DNA from: Letharia columbiana
Lineage: Eukaryota > Ascomycota > Lecanoromycetes > Lecanorales > Parmeliaceae
Assembly: GCF_014066305.1 (NCBI RefSeq)
Contig: NW_023501039.1
Coordinates: forward strand, 1,240,001-1,304,000
DNA: 64,000 nucleotides
Reading direction: 5' to 3'
Shown in pieces: positions 33,216 to 43,965 of the stretch. Numbering within the stretch: position 1 is the first letter of the stretch; every line of letters begins with the position of its first letter. Made by a program: the position numbers and the translations under genes. Under the pieces are notes generated by a model that saw only the letters and a list, made by a program, of their open reading frames with translations, ran no database searches and was not told the origin of the DNA.

Positions 33216-35000
33216 ATGTCGCACCCATATCAGTGCCTTCTCCACTGCCATCAAGCCGGTCAAGTTGAATCCGGCATCTTAGTTTTCGCATCTGGACCCT
33301 ATATTCATACATTGAGTGCACAGAATGGAAGATATCTCTCTACATGGCCATCTCTTGAGAATACAACGCAGACTCGATCAACTGGCCAAAACAATGGAAA
33401 CGGATTAGAAGTGGCGCAACTGAAGAGCTCACCTCAAGATGATTCTGAACGGCCCTCGAAGCGTCAAAAACTATCTCCAGCAAGGGACGAGTCTTGCAGT
33501 TCCTCGGCGGAGATCGTAGTAGCGAGAGACAGTGACAACGGAGAATCGTCAAATTCTCAGCAACCTTTGAATCCACCAGTTATCAAGCTGGCTGGTACCT
33601 CCGCCGGTCAACACGTGATTGCCGTGACGGGCGAAGACAAATGTATCAGGGTATTCGACCTGGCAGCAACTGGCATTTTAACGCAGCTCAGTGAAAGGCA
33701 AGACAGTAATAGATGGTTACTTTGCGTTATGTACTGATATAAGAGCAGAGCTATGCCAAAAAGACCGTGTGCAATAATCTTGACACCGGATGATTCTACA
33801 ATCTTATGCGCCGACAAATTTGGCGATGTCTACTCGTTGCCTCTTGTAGGTCAAGTATTTGAAACAGCGACTTTCAATGGCATTGACGCCAATAACACGA
33901 GTCGTACGAGTGATCAGAAGCATAAGCAAAAGCCCTTTGCTCCTTCTGCAACTTCTCTTACTGTCCACACTAAAGGAAACCGGGAGGCGTTGCGGCAACA
34001 GCAAAATATCAGGAACCTCAAAGCAGAAAAGAAAGTTTCGAACCTTGATCACAAACTTCTGTTAGGACATGTTTCCCTTTTGACAGATGTTGCGTGCGTA
34101 ACTCTAGCCTCGCCCTCACAAAAGCCCCGGAACTACATATTATCATCAGACCGTGATGAGCACATTCGCATCTCCCGTGGTGTTCCTCAAGCACACATCA
34201 TCGAAGGATACTGTCTTGGTCACACAGAATTTATCACCAAGCTGTGCGTGCCAACAGTCTACCCTCATTTATTAATTTCGGGTGGAGGTGATGACTACTT
34301 GATATTGTGGGATTGGCCGGCGGGAAGGATGTTGCAGCAGCTTGACTTGAAGAGTCTAGTTGCTAACCTTAGGAATACTAAACTCGGAGCTGGAAAGTTG
34401 TTCAACGGCTCTGCAAAAGTCAAGGACGCTGAGACTGAAGTAGACATTGCACCCAGAATATGTGTCTCGAATATTCAAGCTCTTGAAATTCGCACAGAGC
34501 CATCTGGTCATCCGCGAGTTGAGATCATAGTTACATGCGAAGGGTAAATTGATTTACCAACAATGGAGATGTGACTGGCTAAACTTTTTAGGGTTCCTGC
34601 GCTCTTCACCTTCACGCTTGGAATGAATGCGCAAATGCAATTCAGTGCAAGCATTCACACAGAAAGCAATGTCATCGATGTGACAATTCTTCCTAACCAG
34701 AGTTCCGTTATCTATTCTATGGACACTTGCCATCAGGCCTTCTCGACAGACGCCTCAGCGGACACCGGGAAACAAGGCCCACGAAGCTTAGTGGGCTCCC
34801 TGATTTACGATTTAGACTCCAAGACCTGGGAAGAGAACCAAGCATTGCAGGCAAATCTTGTTGCAGCTACGAGAGAATGCGCAGATAGCCAGCTACATGT
34901 TCCCCAAGCAGGAGCAGCTAAAGGAAAGTCACTTAGAGAATTACTTTACGGCTTGGAAAGCCTCAGAAAGCGGGGATCAGAAAATGAAACAGATGTGTAG
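33216..35000 (+). CDS. trm82: Trm82/WDR4 subunit of tRNA m7G46 methyltransferase
   Basis: Non-catalytic WD-repeat partner of Trm8, needed for m7G46 formation in tRNA. Proposed exons are 33216-33697, 33749-34543 and 34592-35000 (561 aa). WD-type strands are visible as HVIAVTGEDKCIRVFDL, AIILTPDDSTILCADKFGDV, NYILSSDRDEHIRISR and LLISGGGDDYLILWDW. IEGYCLGHTEFITKLCVP is a diagnostic Trm82 block. The first intron must start with GC (AG|GCAAGA) and end GAGCAG; this gives SERAMPKRPCAII, whereas no GT donor keeps the frame. The C-terminus ends in a charged helix (LRELLYGLESLRKRGSE). HEM12 begins 139 bp downstream on the same strand. Confidence 0.88.
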
Positions 35001-35138
35001 GTAGATGTCAATAAAAGCTATTGCCTTAATCTGGTAAAATCTTAGATATATCTTGATTCGACCCTAAGTAAATGGCTTAGCATGAGCTTTGGTGAATGCA
35101 GATCATCCTCTTCTGTAGCGCTCGTACACACACCAGCG

Positions 35139-36391
35139 ATGTCGAATTTTGCCCCTCTGCAGAACGACCTGCTGCTAAGGGCTGTGAGAGGTATGCTCGC
35201 AAAAAGTCCATCGCCTTCCGAAAGCTCACATGTTGAGCAGGCGAACGTGTGGAGAGACCACCAATATGGGTGATGCGCCAGGGTAACAGTCGATCCCGTC
35301 AACGTGAGGATTCCAGCTAATCAATAGCAGCTGGGAGATACCTCCCGGAGTACCACGAAGCCAAATCGCACCATGACTTCTTCGCATGCTGCCGGAGCCC
35401 GGAAATCTCCTCCACTCTGACTCTTCAGCCCATCGACCGTTACGATGGCCTCATTGATGCCGCCATCATCTTCTCTGACATACTGGTCATACCGCAGGCA
35501 ATGGGCATGGTGGTGGAAATGCTGGACGGCAAAGGACCTCACTTCCCAAACCCTCTAAAGGCTCCTACCGACAGGCAGTACCAGGACCTGCTATCGAAGC
35601 GTGTGGATGTGGAGAAAGAGCTAGACTACGTCTACCAGGCTATTACAATGACAAGACAGAAGCTGAACGGCCGGGTACCTTTGTTTGGCTTCTGCGGTGC
35701 CCCGTGGACATTGCTGTGCTATATGGTGGAAGGGGGAGGAAGCAAAATGTTCGTGCAGTCGAAGACGTGGGTCTATAAATACCCCGATGAAAGCAAGACT
35801 TTGCTACAGAAGATAGCTTTCATATGTGTGCAGTATTTAGCCTTTCAGGTCAAGGCTGGAGCACAAATTGTGCAGATCTTTGACTCTTGGGCTGCAGAAC
35901 TGTCGCCTACTGCCTTCAAGGAGTTCTCGCTTCCTTATCTAAGCTATATCTCGAAGCAACTTCCTGGACACCTTAAAGCAATGAATCTGGAACCTGTACC
36001 AATGGTCGTGTTTGCCAAAGGCGCCTGGTACGCTCTGGACGAGCTCTGTGATCTAGGGTATCATGTTGTTGGTCTCGATTGGCTGCAAGACCCAGCAGAA
36101 GCAGTGGACATCGCCAATGGTCGAGTGGTATTGCAAGGAAACATGGATCCTGGGGTACTGTATGGAGGCAAAGAAGCTATCACTGCGGCTGTTGAAGAGA
36201 TGGTGAAGGGATTCGGAGGGGGGAAGCAAGGCTGGGTTGCGAATCTTGGGCATGGTCGGGATACCGTCAGAAATCCTGCAGCCTAGTGCTGGCTGACAAA
36301 GACTTTAGGTGTCCAGCCTGGAGTCAACCCTGATGACCTGAAGTTTTTCTTCGAAGAGATACACCGTCTCGCAGGTGCAGCGAGGTTATAA
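35139..36391 (+). CDS. hem12: Uroporphyrinogen decarboxylase
   Basis: Cytosolic haem-pathway enzyme converting uroporphyrinogen III to coproporphyrinogen III. Proposed exons are 35139-35190, 35241-35282 (42 nt), 35331-36254 and 36309-36391, giving 366 residues, which matches the family length. Visible family motifs are [17 protein letters not shown] (27-40 region, substrate-binding Arg), the catalytic Asp at 81 in [13 protein letters not shown], and [19 protein letters not shown]. Further blocks are [12 protein letters not shown] and the C-terminal [14 protein letters not shown] with the conserved His. Every exon junction restores conserved sequence. It is tail to tail with fcy1, with 159 bp between the stops. 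Confidence 0.95.
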
Positions 36392-36550
36392 GCAACGATG
36401 ATAGGACGAGCATCACGCATTCATGAACACACAACAACATAGCCTTGAGGGGCATGTTAGAGCAAATTGTGCTTATTCTCCAATGTCTTCATACCTACTA
36501 TCCTTTCAGTGCTCTGGTTGCTTTATAGAGTATAGGATCTTTGTATAGGC

Positions 36551-37039
36551 TCACCAGACACCAGGCTTCTCTTCGATAAACTTGCTCATCAGGTCCTGGC
36601 ACTCTTTGTTCTCCAGCACGATGACCTCGATTCCTCGCTGCTTGAGATATGCCTCACCTCCAACGAAGGTCTTGTTCTCTCCAATCACAACTCGAGCCAC
36701 TTTGTACAGGACACAGGCGCCAGTGCACATATCGCATGGGGATAAAGACGTGTACATCGTTGCACCTTTGTACGCTGAAGCTGGGAGCCTGCCAGTGTTT
36801 TCCAGCGTCGATATCTCTGCCTTTGGTAGATGAAACTCCATCAGAGCTCGCATCTAGCCTCGAGTCCAAGAAAGGCCTACATGTAGAGTTGCTGAGTCTT
36901 TCTGCACACGCATATTGTGTCCTCTACCCAGAATCTTCCCCTCTTTCGAGACTAGACAGGCGCCTATAGGAACTCCTCCTTCTCCGAAACCTGTTTTTGC
37001 TTCTTCTACAGCAGCGACGAATCCAGGATCTGAGTCCAT
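36551..37039 (-). CDS. fcy1: Cytosine deaminase, Fcy1-like
   Basis: Zinc hydrolase of pyrimidine salvage converting cytosine to uracil. Proposed exons on the minus strand are 37039-36881 and 36820-36551, giving 142 residues, slightly shorter at the N-terminus than yeast Fcy1 (158). Conserved blocks are GGVPIGACLVSKEGKILGRG, HNMRVQKDSATLH joined across the intron to AEISTLENTGRL, and LSPCDMCTGACVLY. Zinc ligands are therefore His in the HAE motif and two Cys in PCDMC; the HAE Glu is the proton shuttle. The family often has HGE here. An additional small upstream exon cannot be excluded. Confidence 0.88.
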
Positions 37040-37786
37040 GTTTGTAAGTACAACTGATCAATCTAAAAAAAATTGATTCAACGTCCGATATCGGTTTTAC
37101 TTCGGACAAGTAAGCGTCCCGATTTTATTAGTTGCTGAGACTAGATTTCTTCGACTCACTCCTCCCATATCTGTGCTCGTAAAAGTTGATATATGCTGAA
37201 GTCAGTAGTAGAATCTCTGATGCACTTCTGATTTCAGTCTCCTGGAGATGTGGAAATAAGCCGTCAAAATAGGTGAATCGTGAAAGTGCAGGGTGGAGCT
37301 AGGCAGCTGTAAGGCTGAGAGAAACCCTTAGAATCGCGGCGAAATCTGCATGTTCTGGTCGATCAGTTCATTCTGGGGGCTTTTTCATCTACTTCTTCTA
37401 CCCACACAACAATTTTCAACGTTCACAACACACAACTAACTCTACCCACACCACAGTTTTCAACGTTCACAACACACGACTACGGTGTCTACAAATCAAA
37501 TTTGGAACCGCTGGTAACTCCTTACTGTCCCTATTGTCTCAGAGCACGCTTTTATCTCTTAAACAACGTATGTATTACAAATGAAATTCCTTCCTAGCTC
37601 GATCATTTTTCACAGCAGACCGAGATTCTGAGAGCAGCCATGGTGTGTCCTTGTCACTGACTTCGACCTTAGGAGTATCTCAAAGGCCCTGGTGACGTCT
37701 CAAACCCTACTGAACGACAAGCCATACCTTAGAGGCCAATACCTTCGCAACCTTGATCATCTTGTGTCCTATTTAGCTACGACACC
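37040..37786. other. Divergent fcy1/ydj1 intergenic, 747 bp
   Basis: Holds the promoters of both genes and a two-copy 44-bp tandem repeat (37397-37482). I looked for nGAAnnTTC heat-shock elements upstream of the chaperone gene and saw no clear array. Confidence 0.5.
37397..37482. repeat. 44-bp tandem duplication, ydj1 leader or promoter
   Basis: Two adjacent units start at 37397 and 37441, each beginning TCTACCCACAC and containing TTTTCAACGTTCACAACACA. They differ at only a few positions. Confidence 0.85.
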
Positions 37787-39201
37787 ATGGTCAAAGAGAC
37801 CAAGTTCTATGATATTTTGGGGGTAAGCCACAATACTTCAGAGCCATACATTTGAAGTGGTACATCGCTTATTACTTCAATAGGTGGGACCTTCAGCCAC
37901 AGAGGCTGAGCTAAAGACAGCTTACAAGAAGGGAGCACTCAAGCATCATCCAGGTGCCTGGTCCTCCCATCGCAATCCGGTGCATGAGACTAACACCAGC
38001 TGTTACAGACAAAAATGCCCACAATCCAGATGCTGCAGAAAAGTTCAAGGACCTGTCTCGTGCCTATGAAGCGCTCTCAGATCCTCAAAAGCGTCAGTTG
38101 TACGATCAATATGGCGAAGAAGGTTTAGAGCAAGGTGGAGGCGGAGGAGGCATGGCAGCGGAGGACTTGTTCGCCCAGTTCTTTGGTGGAGGCGGTGGAG
38201 CGTTCGGTGGAATGTTCGGTGGTGGTATGCGCGAACAAGGACCCAAGAAAGCGAGGACTATTCACCACGTCCACAAGGTCTCGCTGGAAGACATCTACCG
38301 AGGAAAGATCTCTAAGCTTGCTCTTCAGAAATCTGTCATCTGTCCAGCATGCGATGGCCGAGGTGGGAAAGAGGGTGCAGTAAAACAATGCTCTGGCTGC
38401 AATGGCGCTGGGATGAAGACCATGATGCGCCAAATGGGGCCCATGATTCAACGATTCCAGACCGTGTGCCCAGATTGCCAAGGAGAAGGCGAGATCATCC
38501 GGGATAAAGATCGATGCAAGCGATGCAGCGGCAAGAAGACGGTCGTTGAGCGAAAGGTTCTCCTTGTGCACGTCGACAAAGGCGTCAAGGGCGGCCACAA
38601 GATCGATTTTAGAGGAGAGGGAGACCAGATGCCAGGAGTTCTTGCAGGAGACGTCCAATTCGAAATCGAACAGAAGCCGCATTCTCGCTTCCAACGCAAA
38701 GACGACGATTTGTTCTTTCATGCCGAAATCGATATCCTCACTGCTCTTGCTGGAGGAGCGATCCATATCGAGCACTTGGATGATCGTTGGTTGACGGTGA
38801 ATATCGAGCCTGGAGAGGTCATCAGTCCAGGTAAGCTGTCATTCCCCTCCAACTATATCCACAGGGCGGCTAATTCGTGACAAGGCGAGGTGAAGATGAT
38901 ACGAGGCCAAGGGATGCCTTCAATGAGACACCACGACTTCGGTAACCTATACATTCAATTCGACGTCAAATTTCCCCCTCTAGGCTTCAACACCCCCGAA
39001 AAAATTGCCATGCTTGAACAGATCCTGCCTCCGCGTAAGCCACAAGCGACACCTCCTAGCGACGCCATGATTGATGACTTCCCTCTCGAGGAGGTTGACC
39101 AGAGCGGACAACGAAGAGCCCAAGGAGCTACCAGCATGGAAGAGGACGAAGAAGACGGCATGCCTCAAGGCGCAGAAAGAATGCAGTGCGCGTCCCAGTA
39201 A
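37787..39201 (+). CDS. ydj1: Type I Hsp40 co-chaperone, Ydj1/Mas5
   Basis: Cytosolic J-protein that delivers clients to Hsp70 and stimulates its ATPase. Proposed exons are 37787-37822, 37884-37953, 38009-38830 and 38885-39201 (414 aa). The J-domain begins KETKFYDILGVGPSATEAE; its HPD motif is assembled across an intron (HHP | D). A Gly/Phe-rich linker is followed by four CxxCxGxG-type zinc motifs from residue 147 (CPACDGRG, CSGCNGAG, CPDCQGEG, CKRCSGKK), then the substrate-binding domains. The C-terminus is CASQ, a farnesylation CAAX box identical to that of yeast Ydj1. Each intron is needed to keep conserved sequence. Confidence 0.95.
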
Positions 39202-39871
39202 GCCTGGGAAACGCCTGATGAGTGATGAATGGATGTGGAGGAATAACGACCACGACACTACTTTCACTACTTTTCGAATGTCTACTACACACCACCATAC
39301 CTATCTACCCTGCCTACTCTTGTTATCGCATGTGGCGCATTGGCTGGCTGGGACAGGAGACAGATTCTACCAGCTGCACAGCGTGGCTTTTGCAGAGGCG
39401 TTGCGGAGCCCCTGATCAGCTGCTGACCTGGGGTTGCATTATCAATTCATTACAGGCCCGATAGATTTTTTTTTACGGCGGCTTTACAACAAGGTTGCTT
39501 GGCCTCCCAAGAGGCATCTTTTTCGAATTCGTGCATGGCGTTTTAGAGTAATTACAGTTTAGAGAAAATAATATTGCATTCAGATTTCTTTCGGCCAGTG
39601 ATGGCCTTGTTGGCCATGGTCTTTGTGTCTTGTTGACAAGCTGGAACAGTCCATGCTTTCGGAAAATAGACACGATAGCAAATAAAGTAGACACAGCACG
39701 GTGGTTCTGGAAGTCTCTTCACTCCCAGCTATTGCACAAAAGCCGCTGCTCTTCTAATCGATTATATTGGGCACATAGATTTGAAGAGAGAGCGTCTCCG
39801 AGGACCTTAAATTCAGCCCTATCAAAAATCGTCGCGTCGCTCCTGGGCTCCAGCTCACCTGCAAAACAGCA
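39202..39871. other. Intergenic 670 bp between ydj1 and msh1
   Basis: Presumably the ydj1 3' UTR and msh1 promoter; it includes a T8 run near 39469. No gene or structured element recognised. Confidence 0.5.
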
Positions 39872-42800
39872 ATGCGAAATGTAGCTTTCTTTGCGACTCG
39901 CAAAAGACTTTTGTGGAAAGACTTAATCAGATGTCCATTCAGGCTTGCTGGCACACCGCCTAACGCCTACCCCTTCTATCACGGATCTAATTGGGAGATT
40001 GCCCCAAAGATCCAATGTCGTGGAGCGAAATCACGGGCAACCATTTCCCTCAACGATCTTCCACAAAATACGTTTGCAGCCAAGCACAGCATCTCAGAGA
40101 CCGAGGATGTCGGTCCAGCATATCCCACGGTGGTACAGCAGGCATGGGACAATATGCGGAAGTTCGACAAGTGCGTACTGTTGACAAGGGTGGGAGGTTT
40201 CTACGAGCTTTACTTTGAGCACGCGGAAAAATATGGACCTCTTCTCAACATCAAAGTGGCCCAAAAGAAGACTGCCGCTGGGTCTGTGCCCATGGCAGGC
40301 TTCCCTTTCTACCAGTTGGACCGGTTCCTCAAAATCCTCGTGCAGGATCTGAACGAGTATGTGGCCATTAGTGAGGAATTTGCGAACGATGCTTCGGGCA
40401 CTGTCAAGTCTGGAGGGCTGTTGTTTGACCGGAAAGTTACTAGGACGATCACGCCGGGCACTTTGATTGACGAGAAATTTATGGATCCATACGAGAATAA
40501 TTTCCTGCTGGCCCTTCACCTAATTGGACCCGGCGAGTCGCCCTATCCCTCGGAGATCGAGAAGATCCCAGCAGAGCTCGCGCAGGGCTCAGTACCGCCG
40601 TCACTGATATCGACATCAATCGGGCTGGCTTGGTTGGATCTGTCAACAGGAGCTTTTTCCACGCAAATAACCACCATCGGATCGCTGGCTTCCGCCGCTG
40701 CGCGGATAGGGCCAAGGGAGATCGTGCTAGATGATGATCTTGGAGATGGCATGAAGCAGAGCATAATGGGCATACTTGAGCAGCAACGTCATCTTGTGAC
40801 TTACCACTCAGCTTCAACACAAGCCCTTTCTATGTCCTCCTGGACTCCAATGTTGGAAACAGAAGTGCCCACGGAATTGCAGCCTACATTCACGAACGAG
40901 GAGGTCGCTGCAGGAAGCTTGCTTCTGGCATATGTGAAGGACAAACTTCAGGGTTCAGGGATCAAATTACAGCCACCAATCCGAAGACAAGACGGGGAGA
41001 CCATGAGTATTGACAAGAACAGTATGAGAGCCCTGGAAATTCTGGAGACGTCAAAGGGCGGTGTAGGCGGCGGCAAAGGCAGTCTACTGCATACAGTGCG
41101 TCGTACCGTCACTAAAAGCGGTACAAGGCTGCTCAGAAACTGGATTGCTTCTCCTTCTATGTCTCTGCAGGTCATCAATGCAAGACTGGATATTGTAGCA
41201 CTATTCTTACGGGATCGAGCTCTCGGAGAAGATGTCACTAGTCTCCTTCGTCGCAGCTACGATTCTGAGCGTCTCGTGCAAAAATTCTCTTTGGGCCGAG
41301 GAGATGCCGATGACCTGATCAGTCTGCTTAGGACCATCGAAGCGACGAGCGGGATAGCGAGTCTACTGGAGACACGTAATACCTTCTCTGAAGCCCATTC
41401 CGAAACAGATTCCCCTGACCGAAAGTATCGTCAGTCTTTGCAGAACCTAAGCCGCCGACTTTGGCTTGAGGAACCAAAAGCACTCGCTGCTAGAATTGCC
41501 TACGCCATCGACGAAGACGGCCTCACGGAGAGCCACCGCATCGAGGAAACCGAGAATGCAGATATCGTCTTAATGGCGCAGGAAGTTCTGCAAAAGGAAG
41601 GTTCTCCAGAGGACCAAGCTGCCATGACCCGCCTTTCGCGCTCCAAGATAAAGCAGAGACCTTCCGCCGACCAGGAAGGGGAGGAAGTGGATACCTGGAT
41701 TCTGAGGAAAAACGCGAGTCCTATGCTGGGGAGCCTGCATGAAGCGCTAGATGGTTTACGTCAAAACAAAGCATTCTTGACATCTCGCTTGAGAGGAGAC
41801 CTGGATGCACCAAGTCTAACATTGAAGTGTACTCCGGGACAAGGGCATTATTGTCACGTCAAAGGGACTAAAGATATTGCCGCGTCCTTAAAGAAGTATG
41901 TCGCCGCTCGAAACGTCAAAACGACCAAGTCAACGCGTTCCTTCCACCAGTCTGAGTGGAGCAGTCTTGGAAGCAAGATAGATCAAGCAAAGCTACGTAT
42001 CAAAGCTGAAGAGCAGCGTGTGTTCCAACTCCTACGTGAACAAGTCGTCGTGAACTTAGTCAAGTTACGACGGAATGCTGCGGTACTCGACGAGCTTGAT
42101 ATCGGCTGCTCATTCGCAACTCTAGCAAAAGAGCAAGGGTTTGTTAGACCTATCCTGAACTCGGGCTTGGACCACAAGATCGTTGGTGGGCGGCATCCGA
42201 CGGTAAAGCTCGGTTTGGAAGAGCAGGGAAGAGCCTTCGTCAGCAATGACTGTTCGATCGGCGTAAAGGAACGGATTTGGCTCATCACGGGCCCAAATAT
42301 GGCTGGCAAGAGCACGTTCCTACGCCAAAACGCTCTAATCTCTGTATTGGCTCAGGTCGGATCCTTCGTTCCCGCCGAATATGCAGAGATAGGCTTGGTC
42401 GACCAAATATTTACGAGAGTGGGTTCCGCAGATGACCTGTTCCGAGACCAGTCCACATTCATGGTGGAAATGATGGAGACTGCTGCGATTCTTAATCAAG
42501 CTACGGCCCAGTCTTTTGTGATAATGGACGAAATCGGACGTGGCACGACACCGGAGGATGGGATTGCAGTGGGCTTCGCATGCTTGCATCACCTGTACTA
42601 CAAGAATCTCTGCCGGACGCTTTTCGCTACGCATTTCCACGCTTTAGCAGACATGACAAAGGATTTTGAGCACCTGGCATGCTATTGCACGGATGTGGTA
42701 GAGCGACCTGGAGGATCGTTTTCATTTGTTCACCGTCTTCGGAAGGGCGTCAATAGGAGCTCCCACGCTTTGAAAGTGGCACGCCTTGCAGGTATGATTC

Positions 42801-42953
42801 TGTGGGGACCTCCCATCTTGACTGGCTGCAGACTGACCCTCTCTAGGAATTCCAGAAGCAGCAATCGAGACCGCTCGGACTGTTCTGAAAAGTTTTGATA
42901 AGCAGTCTGGCGGTTCTTTTGAAACATCATCGCCTCAAGCAGCGACGGCCTGA
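39872..42953 (+). CDS. msh1: MutS homologue Msh1, mitochondrial mismatch repair
   Basis: DNA mismatch-binding ATPase of mitochondria. Proposed exons are 39872-42791 and 42847-42953 (1008 aa). The N-terminus (MRNVAFFATRKRLLWKDLIR) is basic and hydroxylated like a mitochondrial presequence. The mismatch-binding F-Y-E motif is at 110-112 (GGFYELYFEHAEKYG), which fits Msh1/MutS rather than Msh2. The ATPase has Walker A GPNMAGKST from 807, the STFMVEMMETA signature, and Walker B/D-loop MDEIGRGTTPEDG near 886. The short last exon contributes IPEAAIETARTVLKSFDKQS, the conserved MutS terminal helix. The frame is clean over almost 3 kb. Confidence 0.95.
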
Positions 42954-43965
42954 GCCTGAGCTTGCAGGCCTACAGAAAGTCTTTGACAACCACACACGTC
43001 TGAATCTATAAGTTGTTTCAAAACTTCAAGAAATCCCTTGCACGAGGCGAGGCAAGAGAATTTTCCTGAATAGTGAGACATTGGGAGACGTCAATTGCTC
43101 ACAAGACGATGATATGAGGCCCAAAAAAAAGAAGAGGGAAAACCCGGGGATGCAACAAAACAGCTCCATAATGCAGCATCCTCACACTTACGACCAATCG
43201 ACTTAAGTAGGAAGTGCGGTGTTAGCGAACACGAGAGTACAAAGGTGGCTCGAAGAGTCTAGCCGCTTGCCCAATGGCGATGGTCGAAATCTCGCGGCGT
43301 TGCTGTGTTGACCATGAAAGAGACTGATTTTTTGACTTGGTGCCCAAAATCAATATGGGGAAAAAGACTAGACAATGGCACAACTCATTTTGGGATTTTT
43401 CTGGCAGCTTGCTTTGCCTGCTCTTCACGTCACGCGTTCCCGTTCAAGGCTCCTGTTTCTGCATAATCGGCTATTGAAAAGGTTGACCGGCTTGGGTGCT
43501 GACTACTTCACATCTAGTAATGGATGACTTCAGCTTTTCACAAATGACGCCCTGTAGGTGGTCTTGCTAGGCTTCTTGCACGGACCTGCTCCAAGACTTT
43601 GCGTGGTTACCTGGTCTTAGACAATCAAGATCTGTTGATGGCTGTATTCTTTATTAACATCGCTAGTTGATTACACCGAGGCCTAAAGTCGAGCTGAGTG
43701 ACGAGAAAGGTCACTCTGCGTTGACAAAGATTGCCAGAAAATTTGGGGTGGTAGTATACCACGCCACAGTGTCTGCATCTGGTGCATAAGCATGGCACGA
43801 TGGACCTTCAGCTCGTGGCACTGTGCCAGACAGGCCCCTGTTTCGTGTCGTCTTGGGCTTTTCCAACTCATCGAAACCTCGTCCCTCACCCCTTTCGAGG
43901 TCTGGAGTCTTTGTTTCTTCCATGCTATGCTAACCTTGTTGTCAAATCGATCTTCCTATTCCCGT
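42954..43965. other. Intergenic 1.0 kb, msh1 to kelch pseudogene
   Basis: Minus-strand frames of about 70 codons near 43220-43430 and 43683-43923 have no recognisable motif. No repeat was seen. Confidence 0.4.
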
